DNA of 37,569 nucleotides from Chara braunii (Eukaryota > Streptophyta > Charophyceae > Charales > Characeae), in contig BFEA01000283.1 of assembly GCA_003427395.1 (NCBI GenBank), positions 695,045 through 732,613 on the forward strand, read 5' to 3'. The notes beneath the pieces are model-generated. The model had not been told where the DNA came from. It ran no database searches and saw only the letters and a program-made list of their open reading frames with translations. Made by a program: the position numbers and the translations under genes. This document shows positions 21,173 through 30,651 of the stretch, piece by piece. The number at the start of each line of letters is the position of its first letter. The first letter of the stretch is position 1.

Positions 21173-22057
21173 ATGAACTCCAACCAGACCTCGGCCCGCG
21201 CAAGCGCTTCTAGCTCGTCTCACGACGGCGTCTTGCCAGACCGGATTCCTGATCTCAGTCTCTTCATTTTGGACAAGAATATATGGGAGTATGAGCGAGT
21301 GAACTGTTTACGCCAATATCTGAACATCGAATCGGATGTTGCGCCAGATGGGCAAGTTCCCGTGATATTGAGGATGGGCGCCACCGTCGATGACCTTGTG
21401 GTCGATAGAGATATGGGTTGGAACTTCTGGTACCTATACTCCTTGGAAGACGAAATTGATGTAGAGCCCGTCGGCGAGGAGGGAGATCCAGAACCTGCCA
21501 CTCCTGAAGAGATGACGGACACGTGGCGCGTCCTCTGTACAAAGCAGAGATGGTCAGACCCCGACAGTAGGCACGTAAAGCTTTGTGTCTGGTTTTGCTT
21601 GGGACAACCGGTTGTGCCTGCACCGGTCATCATAGGTTATTACGGTCGCATTCGGGTATTCAACCCTAACATGACAGTCGTGACGCTGTTCACGACCGTG
21701 AAGATTGACGGTCAAAAGATGAAAGCGCTTTTCATTGCAAGGGAGGAGTTCCGAGGAGTTACCCTCAATTCTGTGCAAGCGTTTCGCAGCCCCACAGTCG
21801 AGGGTGCGCTCGGACGCTTCAGAGATCGGTTATCGCACGATGCGGCATTAAGGAGGGAGCTCAACTTCAGAGTCGACTGTTTGGTGCACTCTCAGTTGCA
21901 CTATCTTTTCGATAACTGTGACGAGATTTCTTGGAAAGTGGAACATAGGGACCACAACTTAGAGGCTGTTTTTCGAGAGGAGGAACATCGTCTGTCGACG
22001 GCCCGTGATGTGAACGATTGTCCGTACTGTCGCAACGGACATCCTGAATACCTGTAA
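21173..22057 (+). CDS. Tandem paralogue 3, CDCPYCxxGH family, intact (294 aa)
   Basis: The only fully open copy, from the ATG at 21,173 (after AATGCAGG, a possible splice acceptor) to the stop at 22,057. The Ser-rich N-terminus is followed by LFILDKNIWE (residues about 29-38), QYLNIESDVAPDGQ, NFWYLYSLEDE and an acidic variable linker. Then come KLCVWFCLGQP, VIIGYYGRIRVFN, VVTLFTTVKIDGQKMKALF, EEFRGVTL, ALGRFRDRLSHDAALRREL, FRVDCLVHSQLHYLFDNCD and NDCPYCRNGH near the end. The first Cys of the terminal motif is Asn here (VNDCPYC instead of xCDCPYC). No signal peptide or membrane segment is evident. The conserved blocks match none of the families I know. Its place behind a transposase-like gene and its copy number suggest an element-encoded accessory protein. 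Palindromes lie 70 bp before the start and 106 bp after the stop. Confidence 0.85.
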   Translation: MNSNQTSARASASSSSHDGVLPDRIPDLSLFILDKNIWEYERVNCLRQYLNIESDVAPDGQVPVILRMGATVDDLVVDRDMGWNFWYLYSLEDEIDVEPVGEEGDPEPATPEEMTDTWRVLCTKQRWSDPDSRHVKLCVWFCLGQPVVPAPVIIGYYGRIRVFNPNMTVVTLFTTVKIDGQKMKALFIAREEFRGVTLNSVQAFRSPTVEGALGRFRDRLSHDAALRRELNFRVDCLVHSQLHYLFDNCDEISWKVEHRDHNLEAVFREEEHRLSTARDVNDCPYCRNGHPEYL

Positions 22058-22224
22058 GGAAAGTTGTCCTCACTACGAGAGCAGTCTGCCCGTTCCACAT
22101 GAATGACGTGTTGGGAATAAGTCGAGATTAAGCGGCGGTTGCTGAACTTGCGCTCTCTTACGAAGTCCGAATCTATTCTCACTTACCAAACCACGTCAAT
22201 TATGTGCGGAAAATAAGTCGAGAT

Positions 22225-22335
22225 TAAACGGTCGTTATCGTAGAGCTCGTCCGCGAGGAGGGATATCAAAAACCAGCCACTCTCAAAGAGATGACGGACA
22301 CATGGCATGTCCTCTGTGCGAAGCAGAGATGACGT
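22225..22335 (+). pseudogene. Internal fragment of the CDCPYCxxGH family
   Basis: About 100 bp that match the linker of paralogue 3 at about 21,472-21,560 (shared GCGAGGAGGGA, GAGATGACGGACAC and TGTCCTCTGT). It stands alone between paralogues 3 and 4. On both sides the spacer AATAAGTCGAGATTAA is duplicated (about 22,118 and 22,212), so the fragment was probably left by recombination. Confidence 0.7.
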
Positions 22336-22504
22336 CGTAACGAAACTTGCACTCTCTTGTGAAGTGTGAACCAATTCCCAGTTATCGAACCCTTTCGTGC
22401 ATCCAACAACATCGTGTATTTATTTTTTTTGCACTCGGTTATTTTTTATGCACTTCGAAGAATCGCAACTGACGCGCTTCCTTGCATTTCTCCACTGATG
22501 TAGA

Positions 22505-23406
22505 ATGAATGTTGATACTTCGTCGTAGAGCAGGAACTCCTCACCGCCAGACTTCGATCTCATCATTTTGTCAAAGAATATTTGGGAAGACACCGGGTGT
22601 TCTGGTGTGGACCACGACTACCTGCACCTCGAATCTGATGTTGCCCCCGACGTGGAAATCCCTTCGTGGCAAGGTGCGGAAGAAGGACACCTTCGGATTT
22701 GTTGTGACACGGGGTCCAACTTTTGGTACCTGTACACTTTGACGAAGGATGTACACGCATGCCCTGTCGGGTTGGAGTCAATTCTAAAGAGAGAACCCGT
22801 CGAAGAGGAACCAGTCCAAACTTCTGAGATAGTGGAAGCATGACACATTTTATGTGAAAAACAAAAGTGGACGTCGTCGAACAAGTTGCATCAGAAACTT
22901 TGTGCCTGGTTTTGCCTCGGGAAACCGACCTGGTCGGCGGCGGTAATCATAGACTACTTCGGTCGAGTGAGGGTGTGTAATCATGACACCACAGTGGGTC
23001 AATGCTCTTCACTGCCGTGAAGGTGAACGGTCGAAAAATAAGAGTTTTTTTCCTCGTAAGGGAGGAATTTCACGGTGTCAAACTCACTTCGTTTCAAACA
23101 TTTTACACATCCGGGCTTACTGGTTCCCTTGCACGGTTCAGAAACAGGCTATCCATAGATCCTGCACTGAAGGATGAGCTGGGTTTGACGGTTGACTGTT
23201 TGGTGCACCAACAACTCCACTACCTCTTTGATCGCTGCGATGATATAAATTTCACAGTCAAACAAAGGGACAAGAAATTGCGATTTGTTCACCGTCGTTT
23301 GCAATATTCAGCCTCCGGACCTCAGCATGTGATACTGCGCAACGGAAAGATGAGATATGTGTGCGACTGCCTTTACTGCGATGCTGGACATCTACATCTT
23401 CAATAG
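22505..23406 (+). pseudogene. Tandem paralogue 4, CDCPYCxxGH family, two stops and one frameshift
   Basis: The ATG at 22,505 follows TGATGTAG. A TAG lies at codon 8. The N-terminal half then reads DLIILSKNIWED, DYLHLESDVAPD and GSNFWYLYTL. A TGA at 22,841-22,843 replaces the Trp codon, the same position as the TGA of paralogue 1. The second half reads KLCAWFCLGKP and VIIDYFGRVRVCN, shifts frame near 22,995, then gives LFTAVKVNGRKIRVFFLVREEF, SLARFRNRLSIDPALKDEL, TVDCLVHQQLHYLFDRCDD and CDCLYCDAGH. The terminal motif has Leu for Pro. A palindrome follows 34 bp after the stop. It is the most diverged copy. Function unknown. Confidence 0.8.
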
Positions 23407-23599
23407 CGGCATTCTAAATTTATGGCTTCATGTTCTCTTTAGTGCGGATAGACTCGCACTATGCTTCCATCCCATTCAATTTCATGTCTGCCCCCTTGCT
23501 TATCGCTCCTTCATTTTACCCCATCCCATTGCGTATCTCTTGTTAGATATACCCCATTGTATGAAAAACTCTCTGTCAAGTGCAAGTTTATTCGCACTT

Positions 23600-25070
23600 T
23601 GCCAACATCAGTCTGTATCAACATCGTCGTCTGCCCACCTCTCTGGGCATGACTAGGCGTTGTTACCTCTTCCGATGCGGGATGTCGTCCAGAAGTGTGA
23701 GTGGGACAGTTGTTGTCAGAGACCTCGGCTACTGCAAAAGTCTGCGAAGGATAGTCATCGTCTCCAGACGTTTGGAATCCATATGCGAATAGACTCACAT
23801 TTATCGCCTTATGGTTTCAGCAATGGGTCTGGCCCTGTCACGCTGTTGATATCGTGTCGGGCTTGGATGAGCTTTTGTGCGGGACTTGTGTAGACAGGTG
23901 AACATCGTGTCGGGCTTGGATAAGCGTTTGTGCAATGTAGGACTTCAGCATGATTTAACTTTTGTATAGGTTTTCGGCTTGAATCAGTTTTTGTGTAGGA
24001 TTTCGGTTGAACTTGTGTTTAACATGTTCGTATTTGAGGTACGGCTTGTTTCTGGTATAATGTAGGACTTTTCGGCTCCTGTTGGACTTGGGTTGAGCTT
24101 GTGTTCGACATGCTCGTCTTTAAGGTATGACTTCTGTTTTCGTGGCTCTGGCGGCGAGGGCGTGTCATGTAGACTGTATGGAAGCGTCTTGTAGATGAGG
24201 GCGTGTGGTGTACACTGTGCGGCGTCGATGTGCTGCTTGATTTTTTTCGAAGATATCTACAGTCGCGTGTTGTGTAGACTAGGGCATAGGTCATTCGCAT
24301 GTTTGCTCTCGGCTCCATGAACTTTGCGACGTGGGCTTGAATGTTTTTTTGGAAAGCCCACCTTCATCTTTATGAATGTGTCCTTGCATGATTTTTTGAA
24401 AGGCTCTGTGTACTTTACAATGTGGGAGTGAATGATTTTTTGCAGTGAATGAATTTTTAGAAACGCCTATGTGTACTTTGCAATTCGCCATTGAATGATT
24501 TTATGCATTTCATGATATCCGGAAACTCTCCGTGTGGTGTACAACTTGACCTTTACAAAAACACTAGGCATCTTGCAGGTGTTTCCATCTCAATATTTGT
24601 GATGACAAGAGTTAATTACATGAATGGATATTATGTGTCTTGTCCACGGAAAGATTTGATGATATTTTCACCCGGTAACTAACTAATGACAAACCAGCGT
24701 CCATAATTAATCACCACGATGTCGGTGTGCGCACCCAACTCTCCATCTAAGTACGAGTTCACTCGCACTTGTGGTGTGAACGCCGAGCAATCCACTTAAG
24801 TGACAGTGCATCTAACTGCGATGACAACAGTGAATGTCATGAATCTATATTAAGGAGTCGTCCATGCAAAAATTTGATGACGTTTTCAACCGGGAACATA
24901 CAATACACATTTCGTTAAAAGTGAACCTTTTGATTGTTCAGTGACACTTTTTGTAACAAAGCCGGAATTCATGTTGGAGTGACATAAATAAGAATAAATC
25001 GAAACAATCATTGGTAAGTGTTGCTAAGTGGGCAGTGATATAGGTCAACTGCCATCGCTTGGAGTACTGG
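23600..25070. other. Gene-free stretch with old short repeats
   Basis: No gene is supported. Imperfect repeats are visible: ATCGTGTCGGGCTTGGATRAGC at about 23,850 and 23,904; CTTGTGTTYRACATGYTCG at about 24,012 and 24,101; and GAATGATTTTWTG-type units between 24,320 and 24,510. Palindrome-family copies lie at 23,781 and 24,749. The rest is AT-rich sequence with no recognisable content. Confidence 0.6.
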
Positions 25071-25075
25071 ACCCA

Positions 25076-25076
<1 letters not shown>

Positions 25077-25111
<35 letters not shown>
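25077..25111. repeat. (CA)n microsatellite
   Basis: An uninterrupted CA dinucleotide run of about 17 units, followed by a C-rich tail. Confidence 0.95.
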
Positions 25112-25113
<2 letters not shown>

Positions 25114-25342
25114 CACCCAACTCCAACCACCCCAGCACACCAAGGGTGTTCGAAGGTCTCCCTTGTAGGCTATCTTCACGGTAGCCTTTTAAAGCGGCCT
25201 TCGCTCGGCAACTCAGAATAAACTCCAGGTTTGTTCGAGTGCTCCGGGCCCATCAACATGCAAATTGTGCGCTTGATTATGGGCACTGCATAGTTCGTAG
25301 TGAGCGGGATACGTGCTTCAGCCCCCCCCCCCCCCCCCCAGT

Positions 25343-25745
25343 CCGCCGGTTTGCAAGCCGGACCGCATTATATGAGATTGCAATTGTATTCGATCACCCA
25401 TGGCATACCCGTTGTCGACCCCTTTTAGCAAAAAGGTTCGGGCATCGGACATTATATGAGATTGCAACGGCGGGTTCTTAGGGATGGTGGCGAGTGGAGG
25501 CCGTTGTTGATATGTTGTTTTCTGTTGTTTCGTGTGTGTGTGTACACGTTTTATTTTTAATACTATGTTCGTAGTGCGCCGGTTCGCGTGCCGGTTCGCT
25601 AGCCGAACCGCATTATATGAGATTGCAACTGGATTCGAACACCCATGACATACCCGTTGTCGACCCGTTTTAGCAAATCGTTTCAGGCATCAGACATTAT
25701 ATGAGATTGCAACGGCGGGTTCTTAGGGACGGTGGCGAGCGGAGG
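25343..25745. repeat. Two direct copies of a ~160-bp repeat
   Basis: Copy one is at 25,343-25,500 and copy two at 25,576-25,745. Both contain CCGCATTATATGAGATTGCA, then CATACCCGTTGTCGACC, then a second CATTATATGAGATTGCAACG, and end in GGTGGCGAG. On the minus strand copy two contains TGTTCGAATCC, close to a tRNA B box, but I see no matching A box. A run of 18 C (25,322-25,339) precedes copy one. Confidence 0.8.
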
Positions 25746-25756
25746 CAGAAACACAA

Positions 25757-25762
25757 GGGGGG

Positions 25763-25813
<51 letters not shown>

Positions 25814-25816
25814 TAA

Positions 25817-25877
<61 letters not shown>
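25757..25877. repeat. (GA)n microsatellite
   Basis: A run of G followed by about 110 bp of GA repeats with one TAAATA interruption near 25,815. The apparent Ser-Leu reading frame on the minus strand is its translation. Confidence 0.95.
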
Positions 25878-25879
<2 letters not shown>

Positions 25880-26035
25880 CTAGTTGAATAATGAGTCAAT
25901 TCGCAGTTATCGAGGTTGATGTCAGGTCGTGATCTGTTTGGTGACTGACCACCTTTAAGAAGTGGCAGACCACCTTCAAGAAGTGTCAACCTTCACGAAG
26001 TGCCAAACAGTCGGCGGTCAGAGGACTCCAGTGCT

Positions 26036-26990
26036 AAAAGCATTCTTAGGGGACCTTGCAGTCGTGTTCAGAACATATTGGCGTAGCACTAGATGCTCAC
26101 CAAGCAGTTCTGGATGTCGGTTATATTGACTCATCATAAGATGCCTTACAAGCAAGCAGCGGCTGCTTGCAGGACCTTCTACCCGGTATGAATCTTTGAG
26201 AGCAGAGTTTTGCACTCCACCGTGAGATACACATCGGATAGGTGGACCTGCCATCCTACCATTGTTAGCTGTAGTCATGTTGAGGGAGTCGATGAGGTGA
26301 GGACCCGGCAAAGAAAACTCTTAGGGGACTTTGCTGCCGTGTTTTTGGAACTTATCGGCGTAACAATAGATGTTCACCAAGCAGTTCCGGATGTCGGTTA
26401 TATCGACAAATCATAAGATGCCTTACAAGCGAGCAACGGATGCTTGCAGGACCTTCTACCCGGTGTGGATCTTTGAGAGCATAGTTTCGCACTCCACTGT
26501 GAGATCCACATCGGATAGGTGGACTTGCCATCCTACCGTTGTCAGTTGTAGTCATCTTGAGGGAGTCGACGAGGTGAGGACCCGGCAAAGAACACTGCTA
26601 GGGGACTTTGCTGCCGTGTTTGGAACATATTGGCATAGCACTAGATGCTCACTAAGCAGTTCTGGATGTCGGTCATATCGACACATCATAAGATGCCTTA
26701 CAAGCAAGCAGCTACTGCTTGCAGGACCTTGTATCCGGTGTGGATCTTTGAGGGCAGAGTTTCACACTCCATCGTGAGATCCACATCGGATAGGCGGACC
26801 TGCCATCCTACCGCTATTGGCTGTAGTGCTCTTGAGAATCGATGAGGTGAAGACCCGACAAAGAACACTCTTAGGGGACTTTGCTGCCGTATTTGGAACT
26901 TATTGGCGTAGCACTAGATGCTCACCAAGCCGTATTTGCAACTTATTGGCGTAGCACTAGATGCTCACCAAGAAGTGGCCGTGTCAGAGA
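26036..26990. repeat. 275-bp satellite, about 3.4 units (right block)
   Basis: The marker CACCAAGCAG (one copy CACTAAGCAG) occurs at 26,098, 26,375, 26,650 and 26,923, giving periods of 277, 275 and 273 bp. It is the same family and orientation as the block at 1-580, sharing CACTCCACCGTGAGATCCAC and the CTCACCAA(G/A)CAGTTC region. The last unit ends with an extra 43-bp duplication of AACTTATTGGCGTAGCAC (about 26,896 and 26,939). Short frames here are not convincing genes. Confidence 0.9.
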
Positions 26991-27217
26991 TAGAGTGTAG
27001 CGTGTGTGTTGTTTGAGTGTAGAGTACCGCGTGTAGGATATCCTGGGCGATCTGGTGTGTGTGAACAGTAAGTTGTTTGTCGCTGAGTTGCCATTGCCAG
27101 TGAAAGTGAACTCTCATCTGAATGCCATGTCTCTGAGTATTGATTGGGCGCATGGTGCCAGTTTGCTGCGCTACTGTTTGCATGCATGATAGTTGTGATC
27201 AAAAGCAAGCCTGATTT

Positions 27218-27218
<1 letters not shown>

Positions 27219-27275
<57 letters not shown>
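27219..27275. repeat. (TAA)n microsatellite, first
   Basis: About 19 TAA units. A second run of the same triplet lies 415 bp to the right. Confidence 0.95.
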
Positions 27276-27278
<3 letters not shown>

Positions 27279-27470
27279 TAAACATAATAATCAAGGAAAG
27301 ATGAGCAATAGCGAACTTCAGCAATCAAACAACATTATACTCTCGCGGCCAGATAGTCGTGACCTCAAACCAACAACAGAATTGCATCACGAGTTTCACC
27401 CAATGAGAGCACAACAAAAGTTCATGGTTGACAATGCTGAAATAGTCTCATCATCATCAACGAAGGACTA

Positions 27471-27614
27471 ATGCTGGTATCCTTTCTGGCATACGGAGCC
27501 CAGACTACAGATGGCAGATCCTATCTTGGCCTAAACTGTAATGTCGAAGTTGACGACAACAGCTCCCCGGAGTACGTGCAGATCTCGGACAATGCCGCAC
27601 GTGTCAAGCACCAG
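27471..27614 (+). CDS. Possible single exon of unknown gene
   Basis: Lying between two TAA microsatellites, an ATG opens 48 codons (MLVSFLAYGAQTTDGRSYLG at the start, then LNCNVEVDDNSSPEYVQ). They run exactly to CACCAG followed by GTATGT, a good 5' splice site, after which the frame soon closes. The composition is more protein-like than the surroundings and the N-terminus is mildly hydrophobic. No downstream exon is recognisable in the next 10 kb. I recognise no family. It could be chance. Confidence 0.2.
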
Positions 27615-27690
27615 GTATGTCTCCCGTCTCACTCACAACCTTGATCCCTGACTCACAGATGCCCCATGCCCCCAAGGACAAATATGCACC

Positions 27691-27736
<46 letters not shown>
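27691..27736. repeat. (TAA)n microsatellite, second
   Basis: About 15 TAA units followed by a TTAATAATAG tail. Confidence 0.95.
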
Positions 27737-27739
27737 TAA

Positions 27740-28530
27740 TAATAGTAATGAAAATAAGTAACAGCGGGATGACAATCCAAGATCACACCATCACATTGAA
27801 AGCTAAATCGTGTAACAGTACTCAGAAGAAGCATTGTACCGATGGATTGCCAATAGAAAGCCGTAATACTGAAAGACAGTGTCAGTGAGGGCTTGCTCTC
27901 ACCACCACCAACATATGTATCCAGACACTCCCCCCTTCCTTGTTCAAGTGGGAGATTCGTTCGACCTTTGCTCTTCCTCCATTCCCCCTTTTTCCCGGTG
28001 GAACGCACCTGCGCTACGATCCTTGTTAGATATCATCAAAGTGGGTGGATGTGGTGATCGATCTCCTTTTTTGCGGCTGCTTTCTTCTCCTTCCGATCCC
28101 ACTCCTCCTTCCACCTCTCCTTAGTCTCTCCTCCATCCTTCAACTCTCCTCCTCTACCCCCTCTTTCTCTCTTGATTCTGCCTAACTTCTTTTTCTTTCT
28201 TACGAGCTTACTCGAGCACACGATCATGCCATTGGCCATGCTCATGCCCGCCTTCATACCAGCTTCCGCTACACATTCGTTGCATGCTCGTATCCTTGCC
28301 TGCTACCCAACTCGCTATCCCTCGCGCTCGTTTTTCCTCGTGTTTTTGCCTCGGCGTTCGCGTTCTCCTCTACTCCCACCTCTGCCTTTCGATACTGTTC
28401 CCGCAGGCTTTCATATGCCTTGATTTTCACTTTGTTGTGATTCGTTATCATCTTTCACTCGATGAATCTGCCTCTTTGATTAAGGGCAGATTCATCCCCG
28501 TCATTTTATTAATACAAGGAAAGACATATA

Positions 28531-28569
<39 letters not shown>

Positions 28570-29470
28570 TGTCGGGCCCGCACGTCTGCCTGCGTGCTCG
28601 CTGGCTTGAGTGTGTGGGTAACCAGCAAGGGCACTTGGTTGGTCGGAAGGTTCGAAGGGCGGGTACTTACCTTAGCTGCGTCATTTGAGGGTCGCGGTGG
28701 GAAAGTTACAAGGTAGCGGGGTAAACCCGCACACTTAGAACGACAGGAAAACACTTAAGTAGCAGGTAGTCCGGTACCACACCGAGTAGACATGCCGGGT
28801 ACTCGAGGCCGATCAGAAGAAGACGAAGTAGGCATTTCCAGAGGCCCGGTACCATCAGGTAGGCGGGCACCGGTTTCCAGTAGTACGAGTCTAGGTCCTG
28901 TGCGGATGATATCAGAGTCTGCAACGGTATCTCTCTATGCAGAGGGACAAAGGAACCAGTCACTCGGGTAGTCATGCGGTCAGGAAGTCACCTCCCAAGG
29001 GGCGACTCCCTTTCTACCTACGAGAGGCCGAGTTAAAGCCTCAACCTCGCTTACGGTGCACTAGTAAAGGTACCGCTCGAGCAAACGCCAACAATCGGGG
29101 CGCTACCTCAACCCCGATGATCATACACTAATAATTGTTCTGGTCGTACGACCGGGACGCGTATTAATTTATTCTAACAGATGTACTGACGATTAAGTCT
29201 CAGCGTGCATCGTAGATCTACTCGTCATAACATGAACTCTATCGACCCCTCAACCTCTCTGGTCGAAGGGTATTACTGCAGATCCTGACCTTCACAGCGT
29301 GCGTCATAACAACGCGCGCGCATACTTAACGAAATTTTCTCACCAATTTTGCCCCGGCCTCAATGGCCGAGGAATTCGTTTCGAGTGTCACGCTCAAGCG
29401 TGCACACCTTTTCCATTCTAGACTGGCTCCGTCATGGTAGTCGACGCCGTCACCGTGTCGAATGCAAAAG
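27740..29470. other. No gene recognised; pyrimidine-rich tract and (TA)n
   Basis: The plus strand is C- and T-rich between 27,940 and 28,400, with many TCCTCC and CTTTCT stretches. A (TA)n tract lies at 28,535-28,566. From 28,570 to 29,340 the base composition is balanced with no stops pattern or motif I can assign. The open frame at 28,706-28,975 on the minus strand has no recognisable domain. Confidence 0.5.
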
Positions 29471-29475
29471 CATGG

Positions 29476-29501
29476 CCAAATACCCTTGTAAGGGTATTTG
29501 G
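29476..29501. repeat. Perfect 12-bp-arm palindrome
   Basis: Arms CCAAATACCCTT and its exact reverse complement, separated by GT. RNA from either strand would form a tight 12-bp hairpin with a two-base centre, or DNA could extrude a cruciform. It is not part of the 22-bp palindrome family. Confidence 0.9.
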
Positions 29502-30299
29502 TCCGACAGTATCCCAGACCCCATTAAGTGACGTCCCTGTCGCTGAAGAACTATATGCAAATAAAAGATGTTTTCCGATAAGCAAATCGTCAAATCCGAA
29601 TCCTGGAATGAAATGTGGTTTCAGGATTGACGCCGTCACCTCACTTTTCATTATTACTGCCGGGATTTTAACCGGGGTCTCCCACATAAAATAAATTTAA
29701 TGACTCGAATTGGGGATACTTGATCTGTACTACAGTACATGAAATAGTTAAGTATGACAACGCACCTTTCCTTCCCCCACAACCTTAGTCTTTGGCCCAG
29801 GTATTCCTTGGTTATTTTCAAGGTTGGTGTCCGCGTGCAAACTCAACCCGTCAAACGCGAGTCCTAACCGAGACCTTAGCGACGAAAGTAACGAGAGTTG
29901 GCCAAGCGATTCGTCGCACATACACACACGCCCCGTAGCATACTATAAAGGTGCAGACCAGAACAAGGACCGACCTATTATATAAGGTACAGATAGCGTA
30001 GCAGGAGACTTAGATATAGATCCTGACCTGACCGGGACGGACCTCTATCACGTAGTGCAAGATAACGCAGCAGAATACTTAGAATACTAATAACTAGCCC
30101 AATAAATGTTGAAAAGCAGACCAAACATACATCATTCTCACCACACGGTGTGAAGGGCCTGACGCTATACACAGGAAGAAGCGCCAGGTCCAGACATGCA
30201 CAGACGAAGACGAGGGGAGAGATGGGAAAGTCCTCAAGTCCCACATAATCCGTCGTCAAAATGTCTGAAGTCCAATGTCGAGTCTGGATCCAAAATGCC

Positions 30300-30396
30300 A
30301 CCAAGCTCTCTCTTTCTCTCGCTCATAGTCTGCTGATGCAGTGAAGTCAGATAACGAGAGGGTAAGAGGGAGATGGTGGACTGAGAAGAGGAAGAA

Positions 30397-30433
<37 letters not shown>

Positions 30434-30578
30434 CAAGCGAGATTCAGAAGATAAAAACAGTAATGAATCCTTCCGCTTTTGCGGTAAGGATTCATTCCCA
30501 TGTTGCAGTTTGAACCGCTGACACAGAGAGAGAGGGACGGGGCAATTTTTTTTCTGCGGCCTTCCACCCAGCTTGCCG

Positions 30579-30651
<73 letters not shown>

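Larger units (their letters stand above)
946..24770. repeat. Dispersed 22-bp palindrome family (about 30 copies)
   Basis: Half-site AAGTGCGARTN followed by its own reverse complement. Full-length 22-bp copies include 14,265-14,286, 14,354-14,375, 14,466-14,487, 14,790-14,811, 18,336-18,357, 19,289-19,310, 19,472-19,493, 19,569-19,590, 20,985-21,006, 21,082-21,103, 22,163-22,184, 22,362-22,383, 23,440-23,461, 23,578-23,599, 23,781-23,802 and 24,749-24,770. Shorter or weaker copies lie at 946, 10,611, 10,672, 10,786, 11,041, 13,987, 14,041, 14,101, 14,150, 14,223, 14,408, 14,625, 14,923, 15,081, 18,277 and 20,883. Many variants differ by CG to CA or TG, as expected from cytosine deamination. 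I saw no copy inside the coding stretches and none after 26 kb. Confidence 0.85.

Noticed and set aside
25576-25745. tRNA gene on the minus strand (TGTTCGAATCC resembles a B box)
   Set aside because: No A box or cloverleaf stems can be placed at the right distance.
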